DNA from: Verrucomicrobiota bacterium
GTDB lineage: Bacteria > Verrucomicrobiota > Verrucomicrobiia > Limisphaerales > UBA11320
DNA length: 64,000 nt
Assembly (NCBI GenBank): GCA_016199985.1
Contig: JACQFQ010000043.1
Coordinates: 1 to 64,000, forward strand
Direction of reading: 5' to 3'
Every line of letters begins with the position of its first letter. The first letter of the stretch is position 1. Below are positions 35,711-44,099 of this stretch, one piece after another. The notes beneath the pieces are model-generated. The model was not told where the DNA came from. It worked only from the letters and a program-made list of their open reading frames with translations, and ran no database searches. A program made the position numbers and the translations under genes.

Positions 35711-38443
35711 CTAGTCGGCAAAAGCGAATTCGTTGAGGTTGAACAGCACTCTGCAGAAATTCGCCAGCCCGTGTTCGGACGCGAAAGAAACGAGTCGATC
35801 CCGCTCTCCGGGCTCCGGGGGTCGCCCCAGCGCCCGGTAGAACGCGTCGGCCACTCGAGACCGCAACTCGCCCCCCGCGTCCTCCAATTGCTTCGCGAAG
35901 TGGCGCGACATGGAGATCACCAAGGCGTTGTTGAGAAGCGCCAGCGCCTGCAGCGGAGAGACGCTCTCGTTGCGCCTGCCGACCTGCATCGAGGGATCCG
36001 CGCAGTCGAGCGTGGTCATGAAGGGCTGCTGCTGAGAGCGAACGAGAAACCGGTACACTGAGCGCCGATGCGATTTGGGATCCTCGGGGTCGTGGAGATG
36101 GTATTCGTAATGCGGCGAATGCTCGGGCTTCTCCACCACGAAGTCCTGAAAGCTCGGCCCGCCCATCGAGAGGTCCAACTGGCCCGCGACGAAGAGGACA
36201 CTGTCGCGGATCGCCTCCGCCTCCAGCTTCCGGCGGTTCATCCGCCACAGCAGCCGGTTTTCGGAGTCCTGTTGCTGAGCCGCGGCCGAAAGCGAGGAGG
36301 AGGATTGCCGATACGTGGCGCTTGTCATGATGAGGCGGTGGAGATGCTTCAGGGATTGCGCGGGATCATCGCGAAGCTCGCAGGCGAGCCAGTCGAGCAG
36401 CTCCGGATGCGAGGGCTTGGCGCCCATGCGACCGAAGTCGCCTGGAGTGTCCACCAACCCCTGCCCGAAGTGGTATTGCCAGACGCGGTTGGCGATGGAT
36501 CGCCATGCCAGCGGATTCCCAGAATGGGTGATCCATCGCGCCAGCGCGGCGCGGCGCTCGGACTCGGCATGGTTCGGCGGCAGGTCGAATCGGCCGGGGA
36601 GAAATGTCAATGATTGGACCGACCCCGGTCCCACTTCCCGTCCGGGCTTCTGGACGTCGCCTCGGCTCAGGATCCGGATGACGCGCGGCTTTCCTTCCTG
36701 CGCGCCGGTTCCAACGAAGTTCCCGGTCCCTTGATGCACCGCGCCGATATAGGTCATGCGAGGCTCGGGAAGCTTCTCGAGCTCGCTCTTCGCGGCCGCG
36801 GCAGCCTCGTCCTCCTTGCGTTGGGCGCGCGCCTCTTCGGACGAGATCGTCTTGTCCCAAAGCGCCTGGCGTTCCTTGCGCAGGACCTCTACGGACTCCG
36901 CGCCCTCCGCGGCCTGTCCCGCGTAGAAGCCGTCGGTGAGATTCGCCTTTCGCCAGCGCGCCGGCGCCTCGACCGAATCGAGGGCGCTCACGGGCGCGCC
37001 CAAAGCCACGTTCTGATTGGCGGTGTTCCACGCCTCGAGTTCCGCGAGCGCGAAAATGAAATCGTTCTGCCTGGGGGCCAACTTCGTCGCCGTCACGCGA
37101 AGGAACCGGGCCTGTAGGCCCTTGGCGTCGAAGACCAGCGTCCGCAGCCTCGGGTTGGGCTGGTCATTCTGCGACCGATCCGCGATCACGCGGACGTTGG
37201 ATTGAAAGGAGGCGTCGTCCGCGGCCTCGATCGTGAAGCGCGGCGGAAACCCAAACCCTTCGCCGATGCCGTTGAAGTCGTCCTTGCAGGCGTGGAGGGC
37301 GACCCGATCCAGAGCGAGCGTCGCGCCCAGGTCCACCTGCGCCCACTTCGCGGAGTCCTGCTTCGCTTCGATGGCGCTGTGATAGCCGAAGGCCTCCGAT
37401 GACTTGGTTTTGGATTCGGCGCTCTTGATCCTGCGGTCCAGCGCGGCGAACACGTCCGCGGAACGGCCTTCGACCTGGCGACCGCGTTGTTCCTTCATCG
37501 ACGCGAGCGCCTTCATCGTTTGCTCCAACTCCTGGCGGCGTCGCGCCACCTGAGGGTCCTGATCGTATCGCTTGTTGGTCCGATCCACGGCGGCGAACAC
37601 GGCCTGGAGGCTGTAGTAGTCCTCCTGGGTGATCGGATCGAACTTGTGGTCGTGGCATTGGGCGCAGTGGACGGTGAGGCTGACGAAGGTCTGCATGGTG
37701 TTCGCCACCATGTCGTCGCGGTCCAGGTGGCGGGCGACGCGCCCGTCGATCTTGGACTCCGGCACCTCCTCATGTCCGATGAAATCCCACGGGCCGGCCG
37801 CGATGAAGCCCAACGCCTCGACGCCATCGCGAGTGAACGGGAACAGCGCGTCGCCAGCGATCTGCTCCTGGACGAAGCGCGAGTAGGGCTTGTCCTCGTT
37901 CAGCGCGCGGATCACGTAATCCCGATAGGGCCACGCGTTGGGCCGCGGCTTGTCCTTGTCGTAGCCATGGGTCTCGCCGAAATGGACGACGTCCAGCCAA
38001 TGCCGTCCCCAGCGCTCTCCATAGCGCGGCGAGGCGAGCAGTCGATCCACCATTCGCTCGTAAGCTCGCTCATCCGGATCCGCTACGAAGCTCTCCACTT
38101 CCTCCGGGGTCGGGGGAAGCCCGGTCAGATCGAAGAAGGCGCGTCGAATCAGCGCGCGCTTGCCGGCTTCCGGGGACGGCGAAAGATGACGCGAGGCGAG
38201 GGTCGATCGGATGAAGGCGTCAATGGGATGGGCGGAGGTCGTGGAGGAGGCCTGTCCGAGGTCGGGCGTCGGCGGACGCTGCAGCGGCTGCGTCGACCAC
38301 AAGGGCGGACGCGCGGTCCTGTCCTGTTGGGGCGGAGTTCGCGGTGTCTGCTCCGCGCCGATCAGCGAGAGCATACTCAAGAGGAGGCCTAACGCGATGG
38401 ACGAGGCCCTGACCTGCAAGAACGCATTCATTAGACCCGGCAA
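35711..38443 (-). CDS. DUF1549/DUF1553 (PSD1-type) protein
   Basis: This 910-aa exported protein contains a DUF1549 domain (about 70-300; PIDAFIRSTLASRHLSPSP, RRAFFDLTGLPPTPEEV, RYGERWGRHWLDVV). A carbohydrate-binding/discoidin-like insert follows (about 340-480), then a DUF1553 domain (about 600-890; the R-R-A-A-L-A-R-W-I and NRRKLEAEAIRDSVL motifs, and ALALLNNALVI near the end). A C-A-Q-C-H sequence in the DUF1549 part could bind haem, but the separate N-terminal cytochrome domain found in many relatives is missing. The start is uncertain: an in-frame ATG four codons in (MNAFLQVRASS) may be used. It is followed by the DUF1501 partner on the same strand. Confidence 0.93.
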   Translation of the reverse strand: MPGLMNAFLQVRASSIALGLLLSMLSLIGAEQTPRTPPQQDRTARPPLWSTQPLQRPPTPDLGQASSTTSAHPIDAFIRSTLASRHLSPSPEAGKRALIRRAFFDLTGLPPTPEEVESFVADPDERAYERMVDRLLASPRYGERWGRHWLDVVHFGETHGYDKDKPRPNAWPYRDYVIRALNEDKPYSRFVQEQIAGDALFPFTRDGVEALGFIAAGPWDFIGHEEVPESKIDGRVARHLDRDDMVANTMQTFVSLTVHCAQCHDHKFDPITQEDYYSLQAVFAAVDRTNKRYDQDPQVARRRQELEQTMKALASMKEQRGRQVEGRSADVFAALDRRIKSAESKTKSSEAFGYHSAIEAKQDSAKWAQVDLGATLALDRVALHACKDDFNGIGEGFGFPPRFTIEAADDASFQSNVRVIADRSQNDQPNPRLRTLVFDAKGLQARFLRVTATKLAPRQNDFIFALAELEAWNTANQNVALGAPVSALDSVEAPARWRKANLTDGFYAGQAAEGAESVEVLRKERQALWDKTISSEEARAQRKEDEAAAAAKSELEKLPEPRMTYIGAVHQGTGNFVGTGAQEGKPRVIRILSRGDVQKPGREVGPGSVQSLTFLPGRFDLPPNHAESERRAALARWITHSGNPLAWRSIANRVWQYHFGQGLVDTPGDFGRMGAKPSHPELLDWLACELRDDPAQSLKHLHRLIMTSATYRQSSSSLSAAAQQQDSENRLLWRMNRRKLEAEAIRDSVLFVAGQLDLSMGGPSFQDFVVEKPEHSPHYEYHLHDPEDPKSHRRSVYRFLVRSQQQPFMTTLDCADPSMQVGRRNESVSPLQALALLNNALVISMSRHFAKQLEDAGGELRSRVADAFYRALGRPPEPGERDRLVSFASEHGLANFCRVLFNLNEFAFAD

Positions 38444-38576
38444 TTCTCATTTCCCGGAAGGGGCGGGATGAACCGCCTCACCCAGGGCCCTGGCAGCCAC
38501 AAGCTCTGGGTTCGCCCCGCAGCGCGCTGCCCTGCCAGCTGGTCCGCAGGTTGCCAGCCTGCGTCGCGCCCCGACG

Positions 38577-39467
38577 CTATGCGATTCTGAAGCCCTCGTT
38601 ATCCGCCTTCAGGAGGCTCACGTCTGAGTCCGGCAACTGCCGCCGCATCGCGCGCGCAACCGACTCCGGCTTTTTCAGGGTCAGGCAGATGATTCCGGAC
38701 CCCGCGCCGCTGAGCCATCCGCCGATCGCGCCCGCCTTCTCGCCAGCCTGAATCACCTTGCTGAGCTGGGGAATGAGGCTTTCGCGATGCGGTTGGTGGA
38801 TGCGGTCATCGAACAGGCCGCGGAGTTGCTCCAGATCGCCGCTCGCGAAAGCGGCGGTGATGAGCGCGGAGCGGTTGAGCCCGTGGATCGCGTCGATCTT
38901 GTTGAAAGTGTGGGGCACGAGCTCGCGCGCGGAGTCGGTGCTGATACCGACGCGGGGGATGAGAGTGACGAAGGTGGCGCGCGGAGGAACAGAAAACCGG
39001 AGATAGCGGAAGCCGCTTTTCACCTTGCCAGCGACCGTAAAGCCGCCGAAGACGGCGGGGGCGGCGTTGTCGGGGTGGCCCTCGAGCTCGGCCACCAGGT
39101 TCAGGAGCGTCTGGCGGTCAAACTTGGTCTTGGCGAGGACGTTGAGGCCGGCCACAACGCCGAGTCGCAATGTCGCGCTCGCGCCGAGGCCGCGTTCCGC
39201 GGGGATGTCCCCGGAGATTTCGACATCCAGGCCGAAGGTGGCCTTGCGCGCGCGATCGAAGAACAGCCGGTAGGCTTCGTAAAGAATACGAGTGACCCGG
39301 GGCCACTCCTCCTGGGAAACAGGCGTCACGAGGTTGAGGCCCTTGGCCTTTCGTTCCGTGACGCGGATGGTGTTATAGACCTTGAGGCCGATTCCGAGCG
39401 TGTCGAAACCTGAGCCCAGGTTGGAGGTGGATGCAGGAACGACGACGTCGACCGAGTGTGATTTCAT
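38577..39467 (-). CDS. thrB: Homoserine kinase
   Basis: This 296-aa GHMP kinase phosphorylates L-homoserine in threonine synthesis. The substrate-site start VVVPASTSNLGSGFDTLGIGL (about 9-29) and the ATP loop PAERGLGASATLRLGVVAGL (about 88-107) are plain. The last motif GGWLSGAGSGIICL (about 252-265) matches the GHMP C-terminal signature. It is alone; other thr genes are not in the window. About 270 bp of gene-poor sequence precedes it. Confidence 0.95.
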   Translation of the reverse strand: MKSHSVDVVVPASTSNLGSGFDTLGIGLKVYNTIRVTERKAKGLNLVTPVSQEEWPRVTRILYEAYRLFFDRARKATFGLDVEISGDIPAERGLGASATLRLGVVAGLNVLAKTKFDRQTLLNLVAELEGHPDNAAPAVFGGFTVAGKVKSGFRYLRFSVPPRATFVTLIPRVGISTDSARELVPHTFNKIDAIHGLNRSALITAAFASGDLEQLRGLFDDRIHQPHRESLIPQLSKVIQAGEKAGAIGGWLSGAGSGIICLTLKKPESVARAMRRQLPDSDVSLLKADNEGFRIA

Positions 39468-39737
39468 CAGCGAATTTGTAGCTCATACGAACAGATCCTT
39501 CGCCCCCAACGCAACTGGAAAACCAGCGCGACCAATGGATTGGTTGGGACCCGGTGACCCGCTCAGAGCGTCTGCAGCTCATCGCGCATCAAGCACAGCC
39601 CTGGGGGTCTCCGGGTGACCGGCGATACCCGTTTCACCGACCATAGCGGGAGACCCGACCTCGACTCGAAACCGGAACTTCGACGAGGTTTCACCTACAC
39701 CTGGTCGGATCCAGAGAGTGGGTAACCGTAGGTCCGT
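39468..39737. other. Structured intergenic stretch between lipoprotein gene and thrB
   Basis: This 270-bp gap holds no gene I can support but contains several inverted repeats. GGGTCTCC (39605-39612) pairs with GGAGACCC (39648-39655), and GAAACC (39668-39673) pairs with GGTTTC (39687-39692). Read on the minus strand, a frame ends at 39579 with text like RFRVEVGSPAMVGETG, which resembles a decayed coding or dispersed repeat sequence rather than a gene. It may be a repeat element, a terminator region for the upstream lipoprotein gene or the thrB leader. Confidence 0.35.
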
Positions 39738-40121
39738 CTATTTGGGTGCGGGAGCCGGAGGAGCGGTCACAGTTGCGGGCGCGGGAGGGGCTCCCAAGGG
39801 GCGCCCGTAGCGGTCCACTTCGATATCGACAGGCACCTTGATGACACGGCCATCCGCAGTGGTTTCATTGCGCCAGACTCTCACCACCCGGCGGGTGTTA
39901 TCGAAGGACGTAGCGGCGCCTGCGGCCACTCCCTCCCCGAATCCCACCACTGCGCCAGCCACATTGCCGCCGACCGCGCCGACAGCGGAGCCGGCGGCGC
40001 GCCCGGCGGCTGGACCTGGTTGATGGGGATTCGTCAACCCGACGCGATTTGGGTCCGAGGCGCACCCTGCGAACAAGGCGCCTGCGGCCAGAAGGGTGAT
40101 CTGTGATGATAGACTTTTCAT
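39738..40121 (-). CDS. Glycine-zipper outer-membrane lipoprotein candidate
   Basis: I start at the ATG at 40121, which gives a 127-aa lipoprotein with a signal peptide and the lipobox L-F-A-G-C (Cys at about 20). A 12-residue extension to 40157 would spoil the signal. After the Cys comes a glycine-zipper stretch (about 37-72, GRAAGSAVGAVGGNVAGAVVGFGEGVAAGAA), then VVRVWRNETTADGRVIKVPVDIEVDRYGRPLG, and a Pro/Ala tail. Glycine-zipper lipoproteins often insert hairpins into the outer membrane. A sigma-54-type site lies 80 bp upstream (40201-40217), putting the gene with the LpoB/COG3014 and Tad genes. Function unknown. Confidence 0.75.
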   Translation of the reverse strand: MKSLSSQITLLAAGALFAGCASDPNRVGLTNPHQPGPAAGRAAGSAVGAVGGNVAGAVVGFGEGVAAGAATSFDNTRRVVRVWRNETTADGRVIKVPVDIEVDRYGRPLGAPPAPATVTAPPAPAPK

Positions 40122-40200
40122 GGCTTTCCGATAGTTAAACCGATGAGTCGCGAGCAACCCGGAAGAAGGATGCTTGACGACTCTGTCTTCCGAGCAAAGC

Positions 40201-40217
40201 AGGCAGGCGGCGTGCCA
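40201..40217 (-). promoter_or_regulatory. Sigma-54-type -24/-12 promoter before the glycine-zipper lipoprotein
   Basis: Read on the minus strand the site is TGGCACGCCGCCTGCCT. It has GG and GC separated by 10 nt and a full TGGCACG -24 block. The predicted start of transcription is near 40191, leaving a 70-nt leader before the ATG at 40121. It belongs to a set of nine alike sites in this region. Confidence 0.65.
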
Positions 40218-40335
40218 ACTGCGACGACTCAGTCTTTGGCAGGCGGAGGATTAGCACGGGTTGACTGCAGCGCTCGCCCAACCGAACCTGCTTCCGGCAT
40301 GCCCGCGGCTTTTTCCTCAATGCCGGGTTGGCCGA

Positions 40336-40932
40336 TTACTTAACGCCAACGCCTTTCTTGATCTCTTCCTGGCCTTGCCAAACTGTATCGTTCCCTCGAG
40401 CCAAGCGCATCTGCACTTTGTAGGAGTACTGCCTGGCATTGCCCTGTCTGGTGTAGGTCTCATCGATCGTGCCAGAGAGGGTAAAGTCTGGCCGACGCAT
40501 GACCTTCGTGCCTTTCGTGAATACATCAATGTCATTGTTGGCTTTGCCAGTGCGATCCTGAAGGATAGGCTGGCCGTCAGCTCCGATGCCAATATTCAAC
40601 ATGACTCTCGAGTGGTTCCCTTCCTGCAACGACGTCATGATCGCCCCTGTCAGGTCCGCGGCATTGATGCGCTGCGATGTGTTGTTGATCACAGTGCTCA
40701 CGGCGACAAGGGGTAGGGAGCCGTCCTGAAGTTTTTGCAAGACCCCGCTTGCGCCAATGCGCTGTTGAATCGCGTCGGCGACTCGTTTGAAATCGGTCGG
40801 ATCGATTCCAGTCGTCACGACCTCGCGCTTGCCGCCATCGTCAGGGGTGATGACAACAGGCTTGTCGGAGGCGCATCCAGTCGCAAGAGCGATGCATGCT
40901 ACGGCGGATACCAGGAGGTTAATGCTTTTCAT
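40336..40932 (-). CDS. LpoB-family lipoprotein (penicillin-binding protein activator-like)
   Basis: This 198-aa lipoprotein has a signal and the lipobox L-A-T-G-C (Cys near 20). It then matches the LpoB/YcfM family: a variable linker, a TDFKRVADAIQQRIGASGVLQ helix, LPLVAVSTVINNTSQRINAADLTGAI, and a late GTIDETYTRQGNARQYSYKVQMRL strand and W-Q-G-Q-E-E-I-K-K ending. In E. coli LpoB spans the periplasm from the outer membrane to activate PBP1B. That partner cannot be assumed here. The YcfL-like gene is 67 bp upstream and COG3014 beyond it; a ycfL-lpoB neighbourhood is also known from enterobacteria, which supports the call. Confidence 0.88.
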   Translation of the reverse strand: MKSINLLVSAVACIALATGCASDKPVVITPDDGGKREVVTTGIDPTDFKRVADAIQQRIGASGVLQKLQDGSLPLVAVSTVINNTSQRINAADLTGAIMTSLQEGNHSRVMLNIGIGADGQPILQDRTGKANNDIDVFTKGTKVMRRPDFTLSGTIDETYTRQGNARQYSYKVQMRLARGNDTVWQGQEEIKKGVGVK

Positions 40933-40999
40933 TGTGATATTGGCTTATTCAGTTTTGTTGCGTTCCTGCGAGCAAGATTTCCGTTCGGCGAGTTCAGAA

Positions 41000-41431
41000 T
41001 CAAGGACGGATTAGTTTTAAGCGGAAGTCACGGCACGCGGCGGAGGGCGCAATACCATTGATGAACTTGGATTCCTTCCCCTCCAGATACAATGGGATCC
41101 AGGATCCGCTGGTTGCGGTGGTCATTTGCATACCCTGCTCGTCAAACCATTCAAAGCGATAAAGGACGTTGCGAGCGGTGTGCGTTGTGTTCAGCAGCTC
41201 CGCTTGGACCTTCAGGAGTCCCCCAGGCGTGTTGGCTTGATTGACCCCCACCAGCTGGGCGCGGATGCTCAATCTACTGTCTGTCGAAACCCGTTTGTCC
41301 GACACCATGTCGCGCTCGCCCACCGGCTGAGCTCGTTCGGTGGTGTTCGTTGTCGTGCCGCATCCGGCTGCGAAGACCGCTAACGCGGCGCAAACGACTG
41401 CGCTGAGATCCCTGAGCGAGTAACTTTTCAT
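41000..41431 (-). CDS. YcfL-family (DUF1425) lipoprotein
   Basis: This 143-aa lipoprotein has the lipobox F-A-A-G-C (Cys near 24). The mature part is a beta-sandwich like DUF1425/YcfL: LSIRAQLVGVNQANTPGGLLKVQAELLNTT, then VLYRFEWFDEQGMQM and a C-terminal strand KFINGIAPSAACRDFRLKLIRP. Its ATG overlaps the stop of the COG3014-like gene by 4 bp (ATGA), so the two are translationally coupled. The LpoB-like gene follows. In enterobacteria ycfL sits beside lpoB as well. Its exact task is unknown in any species I know of. Confidence 0.85.
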   Translation of the reverse strand: MKSYSLRDLSAVVCAALAVFAAGCGTTTNTTERAQPVGERDMVSDKRVSTDSRLSIRAQLVGVNQANTPGGLLKVQAELLNTTHTARNVLYRFEWFDEQGMQMTTATSGSWIPLYLEGKESKFINGIAPSAACRDFRLKLIRP

Positions 41432-42960
41432 TTGAGTGTGATTTGGGTGATGGTCAGCGGCGCCTTTGAAGTGACGCTGCGAACGTGAAGGATGTTAAAG
41501 TGGCCCGGTTCAACCTGAACCATGATCGGAGCGCCGCCATCCGCAGGAGCGATTTGAAGCTTCCGATCCTCCGGCGTAGGCACCCGGCACACCTGGATCT
41601 CCTTCGGGAGGGTATACCAAGACCGGCAGTCGGCACGGGTGGAGCCATGGATGAAGGCGCCGCTGAGTATGTTGAGGTACGGAACCTGAGACGCGCCAAA
41701 GTCGATCCCCGCCTTGGCCAGCGTGCTCATGATTGTTCTCCTGATAATCCCAGGCAGCTCTTTCTTGAACTCCAACCCGATGACACTGTCCATACTGGCC
41801 AGCAACTGGGTTTTCTCGACCTTGTCCGCGGCGGTGATGCTGAGCGAACGGACATAATCGTCACTCCGTGAGGGCACCGGAAAAGCCGCCGGCACGGCGC
41901 CGCTCCCTACGAAGGTGGGGATGAGAATCTTCCGCTCTTTTAGCGATATCGCGGATCCGGACTCGAATATCACGAATGTAGTGGGTGGAATCGGAGTGCC
42001 GGACGCAGCAGCCTCCATAGCAGCCAAGTCCTGTTTCACATAAGGATTGTCCGCGGCGAACTGGCTCGCCCGCTCGAAGGATTTGCGAGCTCGCTCCATG
42101 TCCGCGGGCCCGACGGAATGAGCCATGAAGAACAACCCGTCCAGGTATACCACAAAAGGGTTCTCGTAGTCTCCATAGACCTTGAGCGTGTCGAGAAAGC
42201 TGTATTCCTTCTCGAGCTGACCTTGAACCTTCGGGTCTCGGGCGGCTTTCTCAGCTCGCTCCTTATCCTTCGCTTCCTCCATTTTCTTCTTAACGGCTTC
42301 GATCCGTTGGCGGCTGATCTCCACGGCGTCGGTCTGCCGCTTCACCGCCCGATTCAACTCAACACGGCAATTGTCCACATTCGAGAGTCGAAGAAAGGCC
42401 AGCGCTTTGTATCCGTTGAGCATGATGCCGTCATAGGCGTAGCCGCGGTATGGCGTGTTGGCTTCGCTGCTCATGATCGATACCAGCTCCTTTGCAGCCT
42501 GGGTTTTTGCCTGCAACTCATACCGCGAAAGTTGGTCATCCACCTTATCCATGACCTTCATGCCTTCCGCTATGCTGCCTTTGGAAAGCAGCACCGTTCC
42601 ATACTCCAGCCCATCCACGATGAAATCCTTCTTTAGCGCCTTGGGTTTCGCCATGTCCGTTTCCGACACGGGCGCGGGCGTCTCCTTGGGAGCTTTCGCA
42701 TTCTTTGAATCCCGCTTGTTTTCAGCTGAGTCCTCCCGTGAGGAGGAGGCGTATCTCTCGTGCGCGTCTTTTTCAACGACGGTCAGGTTGCCAGTCCTCC
42801 AGGCCGCTGCGGTCTTGGAGATTCTTTGGTCGTATGTAGAGGGACCGAGTCCGAGCCCGGCGGCGGAAACGGACGAGATGGAACCTGAGGCGATCAGCAG
42901 CCCTATGGCCAACGGTCTCAGGTTGCGGCGAAGTGAAACGAAAGGTTGTAAGTGAATCAT
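41428..42960 (-). CDS. COG3014-like exported protein
   Basis: This 510-aa protein has a signal sequence (about 10-33, cleaved near VSAAG) without a lipobox Cys. An alpha-helical middle with TPR-like character follows (about 90-300; DGIMLNGYKALAFLRLSNVDNCRVELNRAVKRQ, with a coiled coil of E/K-rich helices near 205-240). A beta-rich C-terminal half carries TTFVIFESGSAISLKERKILIP and PLTITQITLK at the very end. COG3014 proteins occur in an operon with YcfL- and LpoB-like lipoproteins in gammaproteobacteria (family knowledge). The same set is present here. A sigma-54-type site lies 11 bp upstream, which would make the message nearly leaderless, so either the start or the site may be misjudged. 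Confidence 0.8.
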   Translation of the reverse strand: MIHLQPFVSLRRNLRPLAIGLLIASGSISSVSAAGLGLGPSTYDQRISKTAAAWRTGNLTVVEKDAHERYASSSREDSAENKRDSKNAKAPKETPAPVSETDMAKPKALKKDFIVDGLEYGTVLLSKGSIAEGMKVMDKVDDQLSRYELQAKTQAAKELVSIMSSEANTPYRGYAYDGIMLNGYKALAFLRLSNVDNCRVELNRAVKRQTDAVEISRQRIEAVKKKMEEAKDKERAEKAARDPKVQGQLEKEYSFLDTLKVYGDYENPFVVYLDGLFFMAHSVGPADMERARKSFERASQFAADNPYVKQDLAAMEAAASGTPIPPTTFVIFESGSAISLKERKILIPTFVGSGAVPAAFPVPSRSDDYVRSLSITAADKVEKTQLLASMDSVIGLEFKKELPGIIRRTIMSTLAKAGIDFGASQVPYLNILSGAFIHGSTRADCRSWYTLPKEIQVCRVPTPEDRKLQIAPADGGAPIMVQVEPGHFNILHVRSVTSKAPLTITQITLK

Positions 42961-42970
42961 AACGTGTCAG

Positions 42971-42987
42971 AGGCAGGTTCGATGCCA
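42971..42987 (-). promoter_or_regulatory. Sigma-54-type promoter before COG3014-ycfL-lpoB
   Basis: The minus strand reads TGGCATCGAACCTGCCT, with GG-N10-GC spacing. Predicted transcription start is 42961, one base before the COG3014 ATG. This is the least comfortable of the nine sites because no leader remains. It may act as an operator or the message may be leaderless. Confidence 0.5.
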
Positions 42988-43031
42988 ACGGTTCGAGTGA
43001 TGTGAGCATTCAATTCGGTCGAGAAGGGACT

Positions 43032-44045
43032 CTATGGCCGTTTGAGAAACGCGTTCTTGACGATTGCCCCTTCCTGGGTCTCCTTGATGATCTCCGCTTG
43101 CACGTAGTTCGGATCCAACTCGGTGATTCTCACCTCGCCCAAGGCTGCGCCGGGGCGCCGTATTTCACGCCCTGTTTCCTCATCCTTGATGACTTTCGGC
43201 GGGCCGAGAACCTTCAGGATCTCGTCCTTCTTGAGACCGGACTTATCATTGCGGTTGATCGTCACCAACTTTTTCTCAACGTCGATGATCCTCATCGGGT
43301 AAATGGAATTCTCAGTGCTCTGGACGACCCGGTCGCAGAAGTCGTTTAGAAGCGCGGGGAAGAGTTCTTCCAGTCGCTGCTTTTCGATCACCTGGCCAGC
43401 GGGCAATACAATGACATCATTGGTCTCAGAGTTGATGGAACTGGCGTCCATCATGCTCCCCGTCTCGGTATTCACGATCTTCAGAGTGCCGCTGAGCTGT
43501 AGACGGCGTCGATACCCTTTGCTGCCGTCCGCAAAAGGCTGGTCGACTTCGCTATCAAGGAAATGGTCGATCGTGGTTTCGACAATGAATTCCGCCGCCC
43601 TCAGCCTCCCGCGCTTCGCCAGTGTCTTGCTGTCGAAGACCCCGCTCTCCTTCTGGGTGTCGATGTCATCGACCCGCCGTCCGACATCCCGATACTCCAC
43701 GATGTCGAACTTCTTCGATTGAACGAAAACGACATTGAGTCGTTGCTGCAGGGCTGAAAGGACCTGCCCCATATCCACGGTTTTGCCTTTTCGATCGCTC
43801 TTGACGCTGAGCGCATCGTTCGTGCTGACCTGTCCTATCGCCACACGTTTGGGACCGAGGGATTTCTCCTCCCCATTGCTCGAAGTGGTAGCAATGAAGA
43901 GGATCACCATCGCCGACAGGAAGATGGAATTGATACGTGCCACGGAGGCATTGTGGCAGTTTGCGAGTAGGGAGGCCGGTGTCGGCGATAGGATTTTCGA
44001 AGCATTGCCGACCGCCAAGCGCGGGTTTGTAAGAGAAGATTTCAT
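43032..44045 (-). CDS. CsgG/FlgT-like exported protein
   Basis: This 337-aa protein has an N-terminal signal anchor (about residues 38-60; a shorter start nearer ARINSIFLSAMV is possible). An N-terminal alpha/beta domain follows that resembles CsgG/TolB-like folds: KRVAIGQVSTND, a helix MGQVLSALQQRLN, KKFDIVEYRDVGRRV, and AEFIVETTIDHFLD. The C-terminal half (about 240-337) looks like the FlgT/CsgG-type beta domain: SIYPMRIIDVEKKLVTINRNDKSGLKKDEILKVLG and RITELDPNYVQAEII. Relatives form periplasmic or outer-membrane parts of secretion and surface assembly systems. It follows the PEGA lipoprotein by 54 bp and is likely co-transcribed with it. Confidence 0.6.
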   Translation of the reverse strand: MKSSLTNPRLAVGNASKILSPTPASLLANCHNASVARINSIFLSAMVILFIATTSSNGEEKSLGPKRVAIGQVSTNDALSVKSDRKGKTVDMGQVLSALQQRLNVVFVQSKKFDIVEYRDVGRRVDDIDTQKESGVFDSKTLAKRGRLRAAEFIVETTIDHFLDSEVDQPFADGSKGYRRRLQLSGTLKIVNTETGSMMDASSINSETNDVIVLPAGQVIEKQRLEELFPALLNDFCDRVVQSTENSIYPMRIIDVEKKLVTINRNDKSGLKKDEILKVLGPPKVIKDEETGREIRRPGAALGEVRITELDPNYVQAEIIKETQEGAIVKNAFLKRP

Positions 44046-44099
44046 AGGCTTTGTGATTAAGAGAGGAAGGGCTAAGGAGCTTGAGAGAGTAGCGGTGGT

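Noticed and set aside
34568..36061. Plus-strand frame crossing from the DUF1501 gene into the DUF1549 gene
   Set aside because: It spans two well-supported minus-strand genes and their gap and has no protein features.
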